Of a stretch of 64,000 bases of DNA, positions 63,872 to 64,000 are shown in pieces; position 1 is the first letter of the stretch, and the number at the start of each line of letters is the position of its first letter. The position numbers and the translations under genes are program-made. The stretch comes from Hippasteria phrygiana (lineage: Eukaryota > Echinodermata > Asteroidea > Valvatida > Goniasteridae): NCBI GenBank assembly GCA_037893225.1, contig JAZGUH010000323.1, positions 1,488,001-1,552,000 on the forward strand. Direction: 5' to 3'. The notes below the pieces were generated by a model that saw only the letters and a program-made list of their open reading frames with translations, was not told where the DNA came from and ran no database searches.

Positions 63872-64000
63872 AGATCTGGCGCTACATGTTGCAATCATCG
63901 GCGGCTTCTTAGAGTTAACACTTGTGGAGAAAATTCAAACCTCGCAATGTTTATTTTCTTTCCGGCCAACATCTGTGTACATATTACCTTCTATTTATTG
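63872..64000 (+). repeat. Partial monomer at right edge (m1-m129)
   Basis: The last unit begins with AGATCT, carries GTTAAC like types C and F, but has the CAACATC and GTACAT states of types A and B and T at m118. It is thus a mosaic of C-left and B-right. It is cut by the window edge, so the array extends further right. Confidence 0.9.

Larger units (their letters stand above)
1..64000 (+). repeat. Tandem satellite array, 232-bp monomer, continues past both edges
   Basis: The same unit recurs head to tail in one orientation throughout. The AGATCT at 16 recurs at 248, 480, 712 and so on, reaching 63872 after 276 periods once 176 bp of net indels are counted. No unit is inverted and no unique sequence or transposon interrupts the array. 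Pairwise differences between units are mostly confined to about 25 positions. By hand count one A unit has 88 G+C of 232 (38%). The structure is typical of eukaryotic satellite DNA shaped by unequal crossing over and gene conversion. I do not recognise the family. A centromeric, pericentromeric, subtelomeric or other heterochromatic location is inference from array size and higher-order organisation only. Confidence 0.99.

Noticed and set aside
1..64000. CRISPR array
   Set aside because: There are no short repeats with unique spacers. The whole 232-bp unit is repeated and the differences are single bases shared between units.
1..64000. Canonical CENP-B box in the monomer
   Set aside because: I looked for the TTCG...A..CGGG core on both strands of the consensus and found no match. 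The only CGG contexts (ATCGGCGGC, TTCCGGCC) lack the required spacing.
1..64000. Shorter internal repeat within the 232-bp monomer
   Set aside because: Recurring short words such as ACAT, TTTATT and CATG are present, but I could not align any two halves or thirds of the monomer convincingly.

Overview
The window is a single uninterrupted tandem satellite array. I find no gene, RNA gene, mobile element, CRISPR array or unique spacer in it. A monomer of 232 bp (about 38% GC by hand count on one unit) is repeated head to tail on one strand from the first base to the last, so both array ends lie outside the window. Taking the first base of the AGATCT in each unit as monomer position m1, the window opens at m218, the first full unit starts at 16, and the last unit starts at 63872 and is cut at m129. 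There are 277 unit starts. My indel list closes exactly: a net loss of 176 bp accounts for all drift from a perfect 232-bp grid (63856 + 176 = 276 x 232).

This is eukaryotic satellite DNA of the centromeric, pericentromeric, subtelomeric or heterochromatic-block type. I do not recognise the monomer family and cannot name the organism. No canonical CENP-B box, telomere repeat or transposon end was seen.

The monomers fall into recurring subtypes defined by about 25 diagnostic positions: A, B, B', P, C, D, E (a 231-bp form with one G deleted) and F (a GGCC to TTAT block). They are arranged in higher-order repeats (HORs) of changing length.

Zone 1 (1 to about 19.5 kb) keeps strict 232-bp register. 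It is built from the 8-mer A-B-A-B-B'-P-C-D (16-3727), an 11-mer (5120 to about 9989) and a nearly perfect 19-mer tandem duplication (10594-19495). Zone 2 (about 19.5-32.9 kb) introduces the 231-bp E monomers, a 13-mer duplication and 4-mer HORs. Zone 3 (about 32.9-44.3 kb) introduces F monomers, a 17-mer duplication of 3944 bp and a 10-mer duplication of 2319 bp. Zone 4 (about 44.3-64 kb) is the most heterogeneous. It has short 3-, 4- and 6-mer duplications, dispersed copies of its own segments, and six of the seven sporadic indels, including a 135-bp deletion at 49206/49207.

The many open frames of about 120 codons are by-products of the repeat. The period is not a multiple of three, and each frame reads the same DNA twice in two phases. 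The information in this window is evolutionary: a record of unequal exchange, gene conversion and local amplification.
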